A stretch of DNA of 64,000 nt from Pseudomonas sp. 7SR1. Its GTDB lineage: Bacteria > Pseudomonadota > Gammaproteobacteria > Pseudomonadales > Pseudomonadaceae. Location of the stretch: assembly GCF_900156465.1 (NCBI RefSeq), contig NZ_LT707064.1, positions 4,293,001 through 4,357,000 on the forward strand. Direction: 5' to 3'. The notes under the pieces were generated by a model that saw nothing but the letters and a program-made list of their open reading frames with translations, had not been told where the DNA came from and did no database searches. The first letter of the stretch is position 1. The number at the start of each line of letters is the position of its first letter. The translations under genes and the position numbers were made by a program. Shown here one piece after another: positions 8,943 through 16,922 of the stretch.

Positions 8943-9938
8943 ATGCAACTGGTTTGCCCGGCAGGTAACCTGCCTGCCCTCAAAGCGGCGGTGCGCCAAG
9001 GCGCCGATGCCGTCTATGTCGGCTTTCGCGATGACACCAACGCCCGGCATTTCGCCGGGCTGAACATGGACGACAAGCAATTCGATGCCGCTGTCGCGCA
9101 TATCCGCCAGCACCAGCGCAAGCTGTACGTGGCGGTCAATACCTACCCTCAGCCCAAGGGGTGGGAGCGCTGGCAGCGGGCGGTGGATCGGGCCGCCGAT
9201 TTCGGTGTGGACGCCCTGATCGCGGCCGACCCCGGCGTGCTGGGCTACGCCAGCGCGCGCCATCCACAGTTGGCGCTGCACCTGTCCGTACAGGGTTCGG
9301 CGACTCACGCCGCGGCCCTGGCTTTCTACGCCCAGCGCTATGACATTCGCCGTGCCGTGCTGCCGCGGGTGCTATCCCTGGCCCAGGTGCGGCAGGTGGC
9401 GGCGAGCAGCCCGGTGCCCATCGAGGTCTTCGGTTTCGGCAGCCTGTGCATCATGGCCGAGGGTCGCTGCCATCTGTCCTCCTACATCACCGGCGAATCG
9501 CCGAACCTGTGCGGCGTCTGCTCGCCCGCCAAGGCGGTGCGCTGGAGCGAAGATGCCCAAGGCTTGAGCGCCCGCCTGAGTGAAGTCCTGATCGACCGCT
9601 ACACCCCTGAGGAACCGGCCGGCTATCCGACCCTGTGCAAGGGCCGTTTCCTGGTGGGGGGCAAGCGCTTCCACGCCCTGGAAGAGCCCACCAGCCTGGA
9701 TACCCTGGACTTGCTGCCGGAACTGGCGGCGGTCGGCGTCGAAGCCGTGAAGATCGAAGGTCGCCAGCGCAGCCCGGCCTACGTCGAACAGGTGACCCGG
9801 GTCTGGCGCGCCGCGCTGGATGCACACCAAAGCGCGCCGCAACGGTTCAGGGTTCGTGAAGAATGGCGCCAGGTGCTGGCAGGCTTGTCGGAAGGCAGCC
9901 AGACCACCCTGGGCGCCTACCACCGATCATGGCAATGA
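8943..9938 (+). CDS. ubiU: UbiU, peptidase-U32-like Fe-S protein for O2-independent ubiquinone synthesis
   Basis: The protein has 331 residues, the same as E. coli UbiU (YhbU). The U32 fold starts with QLVCPAGNLPALKAAVRQGADAVYVGF. Cysteines for the [4Fe-4S] cluster are visible in SLCIMAEGRC, LCGVC and TLCKGRF. UbiU and UbiV form a heterodimer that hydroxylates ubiquinone precursors without oxygen, using prephenate as the donor. It is the first gene of a compact unit with ubiV (10-base gap), ubiT and a DGC protein. The upstream ANR/DNR promoter explains anaerobic expression in a denitrifier. Confidence 0.94.
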   Translation: MQLVCPAGNLPALKAAVRQGADAVYVGFRDDTNARHFAGLNMDDKQFDAAVAHIRQHQRKLYVAVNTYPQPKGWERWQRAVDRAADFGVDALIAADPGVLGYASARHPQLALHLSVQGSATHAAALAFYAQRYDIRRAVLPRVLSLAQVRQVAASSPVPIEVFGFGSLCIMAEGRCHLSSYITGESPNLCGVCSPAKAVRWSEDAQGLSARLSEVLIDRYTPEEPAGYPTLCKGRFLVGGKRFHALEEPTSLDTLDLLPELAAVGVEAVKIEGRQRSPAYVEQVTRVWRAALDAHQSAPQRFRVREEWRQVLAGLSEGSQTTLGAYHRSWQ

Positions 9939-9948
9939 GGGAGGCCCG

Positions 9949-10839
9949 ATGAAACTCAGCCTGGGACCGGTCCTGTTCTACTGGGACAAAACGCAACTTG
10001 GAAACTTCTATGCCGAGATGTCGGCGTTGCCGCTGGATGTGATCTACCTGGGGGAAACCGTCTGTTCGAAACGCCGGGCCTTCTCCCTGGATCAATGGCT
10101 GGGCCTGGGCCGTGAGCTGCAGGGATGCAGCCAGGCGCAGATCGTGTTGTCGAGCCTGACACTGATCGAGGCGGCGTCGGAGCTTTCCACCTTGCGTCGG
10201 CTGTGCGACAACGGCCAACTGCTGGTGGAAGCCAACGACATGGGGGCGGTGCAGTTTCTGGCCGAGCGCAAGCTGCCGTTCGTGGGCGGCCCGGCGCTGA
10301 ACCTGTACAACGGTCACGCCCTGGCGCAACTGCTCGACAGCGGCATGCTCCGTTGGGTACCCCCGGTGGAGTGCTCTGCCGCGCTGATCGCCGATGTGCT
10401 GGAGCAAGTGCGGGAACTGGACCGTGAGCTGCCTGAGGTCGAGATCTTTTCCTATGGGCATCTGCCCTTGGCCTATTCGGCCCGCTGCTTCACCGCGAGA
10501 GCGGAAAACCGGCCCAAGGACGACTGCCAGTTCTGCTGCATCAACTATCCCGACGGCCTGGCCCTGAGCAGCCAGGAGGGGCAGTCGCTGTTCACCCTCA
10601 ATGGCATCCAGACGATGTCTGGGGAGCCCACCAACCTGTTGGCCGATTACAACGCACTGATGGCCTGTGGCGCGGATGTGCTGCGCCTGAGTCCACGGGC
10701 CCAGGGCATGGCCGACGTGGTCCGGGCCTTCGACAGGGTTCGCCAGGGCGAGGCGCCGCCGCTGTTCGTGGAAGGCTGCAACGGTTACTGGCACGGCCAG
10801 GCCGGCATGTTGAAAGTAGAGGAGGCGGGACTGTGCTGA
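9949..10839 (+). CDS. ubiV: UbiV, Fe-S partner of UbiU
   Basis: The ATG at 9949 with GGGAGG in front gives 296 residues, typical of UbiV (YhbV). The protein begins KLSLGPVLFYWDK. Cluster cysteines are seen at GETVCSKRRAF and in the SARCFTARAEN ... DDCQFCCIN stretch, in the family's C-x12-C-x3-C style. It works with UbiU in oxygen-independent ring hydroxylation of ubiquinone intermediates. Its last codons overlap the GTG start of ubiT by seven bases. Confidence 0.93.
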   Translation: MKLSLGPVLFYWDKTQLGNFYAEMSALPLDVIYLGETVCSKRRAFSLDQWLGLGRELQGCSQAQIVLSSLTLIEAASELSTLRRLCDNGQLLVEANDMGAVQFLAERKLPFVGGPALNLYNGHALAQLLDSGMLRWVPPVECSAALIADVLEQVRELDRELPEVEIFSYGHLPLAYSARCFTARAENRPKDDCQFCCINYPDGLALSSQEGQSLFTLNGIQTMSGEPTNLLADYNALMACGADVLRLSPRAQGMADVVRAFDRVRQGEAPPLFVEGCNGYWHGQAGMLKVEEAGLC

Positions 10840-11303
10840 ATCCGAAGAAGTGGTTGCTCAAGGGTGCCGACCGACTGCTGCCGCTGATGGGCAGGGTTCC
10901 CTTCGTGGTGCAGCGCCTGGCATTGCAGCAGGCCCTCAATCGCTGCCTGGCCGAGCCGCTGCGCGACGGCGGGTTCGATGTGCTGCGGGGGCGCTGGTTG
11001 TGCCTGCGGATTCCCGACCTGAAGTTGTGCTGGTACCTGACCTTGGGTCGCGATGGGTTGTGCATCGCCGAGCGGGCGCAAGCCCAGGTCACCATCAGCG
11101 GCAACTGGCGCGAGTTCCTGTTGCTGGCCAGCCGCCAGGAAGACCCCGACACCCTGTTCTTCCGCCGGCGACTGGTGATCGAGGGTGACACCGAACTGGG
11201 GCTGGCAGTGAAGAACCTGATCGACAGCCTCGATCCGGAGGTATTGCCGCCGTGGTTGTGGCGCAATCTGGAGCGGGCGGGCAAGGGCTTGGCGACCGTG
11301 TAA
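10833..11303 (+). CDS. ubiT: UbiT, SCP2-domain accessory factor of anaerobic ubiquinone synthesis
   Basis: The GTG at 10833, preceded by GGAGG, gives 156 residues. The SCP2 sterol-carrier-like lipid-binding domain covers most of the protein (LCLRIPDLKLCWYLTLG, AQVTISGNWREFLLLASRQEDPD, FFRRRLVIEGDTELGLA), the pattern of E. coli YhbT/UbiT. It is thought to bind ubiquinone intermediates and to replace UbiJ without oxygen. It overlaps ubiV at its start and the next gene at its stop (TAATG). Confidence 0.92.
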   Translation: MLNPKKWLLKGADRLLPLMGRVPFVVQRLALQQALNRCLAEPLRDGGFDVLRGRWLCLRIPDLKLCWYLTLGRDGLCIAERAQAQVTISGNWREFLLLASRQEDPDTLFFRRRLVIEGDTELGLAVKNLIDSLDPEVLPPWLWRNLERAGKGLATV

Positions 11304-11692
11304 TGAAGCCTTCGAGCGCGTTGCCCCTGGTGTATTCCTGCTCCGGTTGCTCCAACGTTGCGCAACTGGCAAACAACGTGGCCCTGCGCCTGGACCGCGC
11401 TGGTCTGGCCGAGATGTCCTGCATCGTCGGGGTCGGCGGGCATGTGGTGCCGCTAGTCAACAAGGCTCGCTCGGGGCGGCGGATCATTGCCTTGGATGGC
11501 TGCCCGTTGCAATGCGTCCAGGCGTGCTTGCAGCAGCACGACCTGGAAGCGGATGTGCACGTGATCCTGAGTCAGTTGGGCTGGCGCAAGCGTTTCGGGG
11601 TCGAGTGCTCGCAAGAAGAGGGCGATGCGTTGTTCGAACGGTTGATACCGATGATTGGTGTTGATGATATCGATGGGCCGAGCGGCGAGTAA
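11303..11692 (+). CDS. DGC-domain putative zinc-binding protein
   Basis: This 129-residue soluble protein starts at the ATG overlapping the ubiT stop (TAATG). It carries the DGC family pattern: CSGCSNVAQLANNVALRLDR near the start, with CSGC as first cysteine pair, then SCIVGVGGHV, and the signature DGCPLQCVQACL. These cysteines suggest a zinc or Fe-S site. Fusion of its start to the ubiUVT unit argues for a role in anaerobic quinone or Fe-S metabolism, but no function is established. The inverted-repeat element behind it probably ends the transcript. Confidence 0.8.
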   Translation: MKPSSALPLVYSCSGCSNVAQLANNVALRLDRAGLAEMSCIVGVGGHVVPLVNKARSGRRIIALDGCPLQCVQACLQQHDLEADVHVILSQLGWRKRFGVECSQEEGDALFERLIPMIGVDDIDGPSGE

Positions 11693-11707
11693 AAGGCCCA
11701 TACACCC

Positions 11708-11832
11708 CCTGCGGCGAGAGGATTTATCCCCGCTGGGCTGCGAAGCAGCCCCAAAGCCTGAGCCTGCGGTGTATCAGGCGGTTGAGGGGGGCGCTGCGCC
11801 CCCAGTGGGGATAAATCCTCTCGCCACAGGGG
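11708..11832. repeat. Long inverted repeat of the GCGAGAGGATNNATCCCC family
   Basis: Two arms (about 11711-11737 and 11804-11830) containing GCGAGAGGATTTATCCCC and its complement enclose shorter hairpins (GGGGGCGC-GCGCCCCC and GGGCTGC-GCAGCCC). The element lies between the convergent DGC gene and dnr2 and could act as a two-way terminator. Relatives occur at 21930, 30642 and 35375. Confidence 0.85.
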
Positions 11833-11862
11833 GATGGGATGCCTTGCGTAGAGGATTCGCAG

Positions 11863-12540
11863 CTATTGCTGGTAATCCGCCAGCGCTTCCTCGGCCAGGA
11901 TTCGAATGTTGCGTCGCTCCATGGCGATCAGCCCGGCGTCCACCAGGCGATGAAGAATGCGCGAAAAGGTCTCCGGCTGGATCCCCAGCTTGGAGGCCAC
12001 CAGACGCTTGGATACCTGGAGCACCAGACGACCATCGCGTGGGTCGCGTTCCTGCAAGAGGAAATTGATGACCCGCCGGCTGGCGCTGGCCAGGGTCAGG
12101 TTGTCGATGTCCCTGAGGCGCTGATGCAGGTGCACGCTCATGCTCGCCAGGATCGCCAGGCAGACCTTGGGCTGGTCTTCCAGGGCCTTGCGGTAATGGG
12201 TGCCCTCGATACTCACCAGCACACTGTCCTTGAGCGCCGACGCGCTCACCGGGTAGCAGCGGGCCTGGCTGAACAGCAGGGCTTCGGCGAAGGTCTGGCC
12301 TGGCTGGATGATCTCCACCAGGTTTTCCTGGCCTTCGCCGGTGACCCGGAACAGCTTGACCTGGCCGCTGACCAGCAGGAAAAACCGCTTGGCCGGGTCG
12401 CCCTGGTGCATGAGCGTGCTGTTGCAGGCCAGGCGCTTGAGCACCGCCAGGCCGCACACCTCCTCGAAGACACGCTCCGGCAGCTGGCTGAACAGGTGAT
12501 GACGGCGCAACAGTAGGACGATGGAAGGGTGGGTCAACAT
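11863..12540 (-). CDS. Second DNR-type Crp/Fnr transcriptional regulator
   Basis: A 225-residue paralogue of the Dnr at 804-1487. It has an N-terminal cNMP-binding-like fold (HQGDPAKRFFLLVSGQVKLFRV), a dimer helix and an HTH with QPETFSRILHRL, the same E..SR reader as FNR. No N-terminal cysteine cluster is present, so it is not ANR. Some denitrifying pseudomonads carry several DNR paralogues (DnrD, DnrE and DnrS in P. stutzeri); this one could be of that kind. It is convergent with the ubi/DGC unit and divergent from the pdt-like cluster. No clear FNR box precedes it. Confidence 0.85.
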   Translation of the reverse strand: MLTHPSIVLLLRRHHLFSQLPERVFEEVCGLAVLKRLACNSTLMHQGDPAKRFFLLVSGQVKLFRVTGEGQENLVEIIQPGQTFAEALLFSQARCYPVSASALKDSVLVSIEGTHYRKALEDQPKVCLAILASMSVHLHQRLRDIDNLTLASASRRVINFLLQERDPRDGRLVLQVSKRLVASKLGIQPETFSRILHRLVDAGLIAMERRNIRILAEEALADYQQ

Positions 12541-12846
12541 GGCGTACCTCCGCGTACCGCCATGGTAGGGCCGGTAGCCTCTTCGGCCTATGCCTCGGCA
12601 GGCCTACCTCCGAAGAGGGAGACATCCTCCCGGTACCCATATCGGGTGTGTTGCCGTCATCGCCGACAGGCCCGCTTGCTTGCCCCGATCCGTCCCGCCC
12701 GGGATTTTCCGGGATCGAAAAAACGACATGAAGCTTTCATGACAAAAGTTCGGTAGCACATCGCCATTCCCGTCATGCCTGTGTGACGTGTTCGAGAGGG
12801 CCTTCGAGGCCTTTCGGAGCCGGGGCGCGAAGCCGGGAGCGAGGCG
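12541..12846. promoter_or_regulatory. Divergent intergenic region (dnr2 / pdt-like cluster) with two Pho-box-like sequences
   Basis: No gene is seen in these 306 bases. Two imperfect PhoB-type direct repeats (7 + 4 + 7) occur: ATGAAGC-TTTC-ATGACAA at 12728-12745 (minus orientation) and CCGTCAT-GCCT-GTGTGAC at 12770-12787 (plus). Each matches about 10 of 14 CTGTCAT-repeat positions. The P. aeruginosa pdt locus is phosphate-controlled, which makes these worth noting. The match quality alone is modest. Confidence 0.35.
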
Positions 12847-13458
12847 ATGGGAACTATGGAACGTTATTCGAAAGTGGGCATGCAGGAGCTCGACCAGCGG
12901 CTGTCGAAAATCGTCGAGGCGGCGCGCAAGCAACCGGTCTCGGTGTATCGCTATGGCGCGCCGTGGGTCTGGATCGTTTCCCAGGATGACTGGCAGGGCG
13001 CACTCAAGGAAGTGTCCAGCTACATCCCGCAGGGCCATTCGCTGGTCCTGCTGCGACCACAGATCGACGATCTGCTGGACGAGCATCGTGACGTACTGCA
13101 AGGCCTCAACGCCGATGCCGGGATGCGGATCGCACCCCAGACCGCCATGCACATTCTCTTGCTGCAACTGCTCTATTCGGTGCCCAGCGAGCGGCAACTC
13201 TACGAGCAACTCAATTACAACCTGCTGTTCCGCTGGTTCGTCGGCCTGGACCTGAACCAGAAGGTCTGGAACTTCAACGTCTTGAGCAAGGACCTCGCCA
13301 CGCTGCTGGACGATGCGCGAGCGGTGCGGCTCATCCAGAAAATCATCGGTGAAGTGTTCTGTGGCGCCTTGCTGCAAATGCCGGAGTTCTCCTTGAACTT
13401 CGCGTTGCTGCACACCTGGCTGGCCCGGCACGCCACGACATCGACAGCCAGCAATTGA
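12847..13458 (+). CDS. phdA: PhdA-like protein: Phd/YefM-like N-terminus fused to an IS5-type transposase N-terminal-like domain
   Basis: The protein has 203 residues. Residues about 4-55 (MERYSKVGMQELDQRL...QPVSVYRYG...VWIVSQDDW) resemble the Phd/YefM antitoxin fold that neutralises toxins and binds DNA. Residues about 100-170 (LLLQLLYSVPSERQLYEQL, FRWFVGLDLN, WNFNVLSKDLATLL) match the DUF772 N-terminal helical part of IS5-family transposases. No catalytic DDE part, inverted repeat or toxin gene is present. P. aeruginosa PhdA (PA0691), at the same place in the pdt locus, is linked to biofilm prophage-mediated lysis control; this is recalled. It overlaps the in-frame TTG of the next gene and probably starts the operon. 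Confidence 0.8.
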   Translation: MGTMERYSKVGMQELDQRLSKIVEAARKQPVSVYRYGAPWVWIVSQDDWQGALKEVSSYIPQGHSLVLLRPQIDDLLDEHRDVLQGLNADAGMRIAPQTAMHILLLQLLYSVPSERQLYEQLNYNLLFRWFVGLDLNQKVWNFNVLSKDLATLLDDARAVRLIQKIIGEVFCGALLQMPEFSLNFALLHTWLARHATTSTASN

Positions 13459-13484
13459 GCGGTACTTTGAATTCAGGGGGTGGT

Positions 13485-15089
13485 GTGGAGCATTTCTTCA
13501 AGTCACGGCCGGCGCTGTGGGGCTGGCTGTTGCTGGCCGTCGGCGGGCCATCGGCCTTCGCTGCGCAGGAAGGATCCCAGGCTGAGGCGACGCCGGCCCG
13601 CCTGGTGGACGTGAACGAGTATTTCGTGCGCGGCAACACAGTGCTCGATGCCCGGTCCATCGAGGAAGCGGTGTACCCGTTTCTCGGTCCGCAAAAGACC
13701 TTGAGCGATATCGAAGGCGCCCGGGAGGCCCTGCAGAAGGTGTATCAGGCCCGCGGCTATCAGTCGGTGTTCGTCGAACTGCCGGAGCAGAAAGTGGAAG
13801 ACGGCATCGTCTACCTGCAAGTCAGCGAGACCAAGGTCGGCCGGGTGCGGGTGGTGGGGGCCAGGCACTACTCCCCGGTGGAAATCCGCGAAGACGTCCC
13901 GGCTCTCAAGGAAGGTGAAGTGCCGGATTTCGCCAGGGTCCAGGCACAGCTGGCGCAGTTGAACAAGACCCCGGGGCGCCAGGTGATGCCCCTGGTCCGC
14001 GAAGGCCAGCGGCCCGGCACCATGGATGTGGATCTGCAGGTGGAGGACCAGGATCCCTGGCAGGCCAGCCTTGGCCTGAACAACGACTACAGCGCCGACA
14101 CCGAAAAACTGCGGACAGTCGCCAGCCTGGGCTACAACAACCTCTGGCAGCTGGGCCACAGCGTTTCGCTGACTTTCTTCACCGCGCCCCAGGACACCGA
14201 CAACGCCAAGGTCTGGTCGGGGTCCTACACCGCGCCGTTGGACGAGCGCTGGAGCGTGCAGTTCTCCGGCTACCAATCCGACAGCAACGTGGCCACCGTC
14301 GGCGGCAGCAACGTGCTGGGCAAGGGGCATTCCTACGGGGTCTCGGCGATCTACAGCCTGCCGTCCAGCGCGGCCTGGGCCAATACCTTTTCCATCGCAG
14401 TGGATTTCAAGGATTTCGACGAGGAGTTGAGCCTGGGGGGCGCCAGCGACAAGGCACCGCTCAAATACGCGCCATTCACCTTCGCCTACAACGGGCTTCG
14501 CTACACCGAAAGCAGCCAGTTGGGTCTTGGCCTGAGCCTGGTGGCGGGCACACGCAGCCTGCTGGGCTACGGCAGTTCCGACGAAGACTTCGATTACAAG
14601 CGCTATCGAGCCAGTCCCAGCTTCGCGGTGCTCAAGGGCGACGGCAACTACACCTTCACCTTCGCCGGCGATTGGCAGAGCGCCTCCAAGGCCGCTTTCC
14701 AGCTGGCCTCCGGGCCGCTGGTTTCCAACGAGCAGTTCTCCGCCGGAGGCGCCACGTCGGTACGCGGTTACCTGGCAGCCGAGCGCACCGGGGATGACGG
14801 CTACCTGCTGTCCCAGGAGTTGCGTACCCCGTCCATGGCGAAGTTCCTCGGCAGCTATGTCCAGGAATGGCGCTTCTACGCCTTCGCCGAGGGGGCGCAG
14901 TTGTACCTGCGCGACGAACTGCCCGACCAGGAGGCCGACTACAGCCTGGCCAGCGTCGGCCTGGGCACCCGGGCGAGCTTGAGCAAATGGCTGTCCGGCA
15001 GCCTCGACTGGGGCTTTGCGCTGCTCGACGGACCGAACACCACGAAACAGGAATCACGCCTGCACTTCAACCTGCAAGCGACGTTTTGA
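13485..15089 (+). CDS. pdtB: TpsB-type outer-membrane transporter (ShlB/FhaC/HecB, Omp85 superfamily), PdtB-like
   Basis: I prefer the GTG at 13485, preceded by AGGGGG, because it opens a clean signal peptide (about residues 1-27, ending PSAFAA). A TTG at 13455 is also in frame. The result is 534 residues. Two POTRA domains follow: about 35-115 with YFVRGNTVLDARSIEEAV, and about 116-190 with GRVRVVGARHYSPVEI. The rest is a 16-strand ShlB-type barrel starting near DPWQASLGLNNDYS. The superfamily VRGY motif is present in GGATSVRGYLAAER. Such proteins secrete a large TpsA exoprotein; none is found next to it. Confidence 0.88.
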   Translation: MEHFFKSRPALWGWLLLAVGGPSAFAAQEGSQAEATPARLVDVNEYFVRGNTVLDARSIEEAVYPFLGPQKTLSDIEGAREALQKVYQARGYQSVFVELPEQKVEDGIVYLQVSETKVGRVRVVGARHYSPVEIREDVPALKEGEVPDFARVQAQLAQLNKTPGRQVMPLVREGQRPGTMDVDLQVEDQDPWQASLGLNNDYSADTEKLRTVASLGYNNLWQLGHSVSLTFFTAPQDTDNAKVWSGSYTAPLDERWSVQFSGYQSDSNVATVGGSNVLGKGHSYGVSAIYSLPSSAAWANTFSIAVDFKDFDEELSLGGASDKAPLKYAPFTFAYNGLRYTESSQLGLGLSLVAGTRSLLGYGSSDEDFDYKRYRASPSFAVLKGDGNYTFTFAGDWQSASKAAFQLASGPLVSNEQFSAGGATSVRGYLAAERTGDDGYLLSQELRTPSMAKFLGSYVQEWRFYAFAEGAQLYLRDELPDQEADYSLASVGLGTRASLSKWLSGSLDWGFALLDGPNTTKQESRLHFNLQATF

Positions 15090-15100
15090 ACCCAGGAGTC

Positions 15101-16912
15101 ATGTCCATGCAACGCATACTGTTATCCCTGCTGATCTGCCTGGGGCTGGTGCTTCCGGCGACGGCCAACGCCTGGTGGCAGGACGATTGGCACTACCGCA
15201 AACAGATTTCGGTGGACACCACGCCCCAGGGCGCGGCCATCGCCCAGGCCCTGGGGCGCACCGCGCTGCTGGTGCGGCTGCACACCGGCAATTTCACCTT
15301 CGACGGCGTCAAGGAAGACGGTTCGGACCTGCGCTTCGTCAGTGCCGACGACAAGACCGTGCTCAACCACCAGATCGAGAGCTTCGACCCGTTGATGGGC
15401 ATGGCGCTGATCTGGGTCGATGTGCCGAGCGTGGAGGGCGGCCAGCGCCAGGACCTGTGGATGTACTACGGCAACCAGAAGGCAGCGGCCACCGGCAGCG
15501 GCCAGTTGACCTTCGACCCGGACTACACCGCGCTGTATCACTTCGACGGCGCCACCGGCGTGCCGCCCCGGGACACCACGGCCTATGGCAACAATGCCCA
15601 GGGCGCGGTGGGTACCAGCATCGATGGCGTGGTCGGCCGGGCGCTGCAATTCAACGGCCAGCCGCTGCTGTTGCCGGCCAGCCCGTCACTGCAACACAAC
15701 GCTGGCGCGGCGTTCACCTTCAGCACCTGGTTGCGCCAGGACCAGGCCAGCGGCGAACAGGTGGTCCTGGCCCGGCGCGAAGCGGCTGCCAACCTCCTGA
15801 TCGGGGTGAACCAAGGGGTACCGTTCGTGGCGGTCGATGGCCTGCGCGCTGTCTCCACCCAGCCACTGAACCCAGGGCAGTGGCAGCACCTGGCAGTGAC
15901 CGCGTCCGGGGATCGGATCGTGCTGTACGTCAACGGCCGTGAGACCGCGAGCCTGGCGGCGCCGATGCCGGTGTTCAATTCGCCCATCGCCCTGGGGGCC
16001 GATGTTGCCGCCGGTGCCCTGGCGCCTTTGAGCGGCGCCATGGATGAGGTCCGCCTGTCCAAGGTCGCCCGTGCGGCACCCTTGCTGCTGGCCGATGCCA
16101 ATGCCCAGGGCGCCGAGTCTAAGCTGGTGGCCTATGGCGTGGATGAGGAGCAATCCGGCTTCGGTTTCGGCAGCCTGGGCTTTTTGCTCAACGCCGTGCC
16201 CCTGGACGCCTGGGTGATCATCGGGGTGCTGGTGCTGATGATGTTCCAGTCGTGGATCATCATGATCCGCAAGAACCGCATGGTCAGTCGCCTCAGCGCG
16301 GCCAACACGGCCTTTCGCGAGCAGTTCGCCCGGGTTGGCACGCGCCTGGAGATGTTCGCCGATGACCAGGAGCTCGCCCAGCGCCTGCAACATTCCTCCC
16401 TGTGGCGCCTGTACCTGGTGGCGGTGAAGGAAATCCGCACCCGCCGCGAACAGGGCGCCGATACCTCGTCGGTGTCGGCGGCCACCATCGAAGCGATCCG
16501 CTGTTCCATGGACGGCGTGCGTACCCGCGAGAACCAGGCGCTGGGTTCGAAACTCTCGACCCTGTCCAACGCCATCGCCGGCGGCCCCTACATCGGCCTG
16601 CTCGGCACCGTGCTGGGGATCATGGTGGTGTTCCTCGGCACGGCCATGGCCGGTGATGTGAATATCAATGCCATCGCCCCGGGCATGGCCGCGGCACTGC
16701 TTGCCACCGCCATGGGCCTGTTCGTCGCGATCCCCGCGCTGTTTGGCTACAACCGCCTGATCACCCGCAATAAAGAAGTCAGTGCCGACATGCGGGTGTT
16801 CGTCGATGAATTCATCACGCGCCTGGCGGAGATGCACGGGGAAGGGCAGTCCGGCGAAGCGGCCCATCGCCGGGATCACCACCACCCAAACCAAACGTCC
16901 GTACCGGCCTGA
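15101..16912 (+). CDS. exbB2: DUF2341-LamG-MotA/TolQ/ExbB fusion protein (ExbB2-like proton channel)
   Basis: The ATG at 15101 with AGGAG gives 603 residues. A signal peptide (about 1-24, ends TANA) leads to a DUF2341 domain (about 25-135, starting WWQDDWHYRKQI) and a concanavalin-like LamG domain (about 145-330, with FTFSTWLRQ and WQHLAVTASGDRIVLYVNGR). The first membrane helix (about 368-388) and an ExbB/TolQ channel domain (about 490-555, with PYIGLLGTVLGIMVVFLG and a second helix pair) complete it. So a periplasmic adhesin-like head is fused to the proton channel that energises TonB. ExbD and TonB-like genes follow at once. Confidence 0.88.
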   Translation: MSMQRILLSLLICLGLVLPATANAWWQDDWHYRKQISVDTTPQGAAIAQALGRTALLVRLHTGNFTFDGVKEDGSDLRFVSADDKTVLNHQIESFDPLMGMALIWVDVPSVEGGQRQDLWMYYGNQKAAATGSGQLTFDPDYTALYHFDGATGVPPRDTTAYGNNAQGAVGTSIDGVVGRALQFNGQPLLLPASPSLQHNAGAAFTFSTWLRQDQASGEQVVLARREAAANLLIGVNQGVPFVAVDGLRAVSTQPLNPGQWQHLAVTASGDRIVLYVNGRETASLAAPMPVFNSPIALGADVAAGALAPLSGAMDEVRLSKVARAAPLLLADANAQGAESKLVAYGVDEEQSGFGFGSLGFLLNAVPLDAWVIIGVLVLMMFQSWIIMIRKNRMVSRLSAANTAFREQFARVGTRLEMFADDQELAQRLQHSSLWRLYLVAVKEIRTRREQGADTSSVSAATIEAIRCSMDGVRTRENQALGSKLSTLSNAIAGGPYIGLLGTVLGIMVVFLGTAMAGDVNINAIAPGMAAALLATAMGLFVAIPALFGYNRLITRNKEVSADMRVFVDEFITRLAEMHGEGQSGEAAHRRDHHHPNQTSVPA

Positions 16913-16922
16913 GGGAATCGCG

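Noticed and set aside
11708..11832. Possible CRISPR or phage attachment repeat
   Set aside because: The element is a single inverted repeat with relatives elsewhere in gaps. There are no regularly spaced direct repeats or cas genes in the window.
12847..13458. Interpretation as a plain IS5 transposase fragment
   Set aside because: The frame is complete with its own start, coupled to the next gene, and has a Phd-like N-terminus. No IS ends are found around it.
13455..13484. TTG at 13455 as pdtB start
   Set aside because: It would put ten polar residues before the signal peptide. The GTG at 13485 has a better ribosome-binding site and opens the signal directly.
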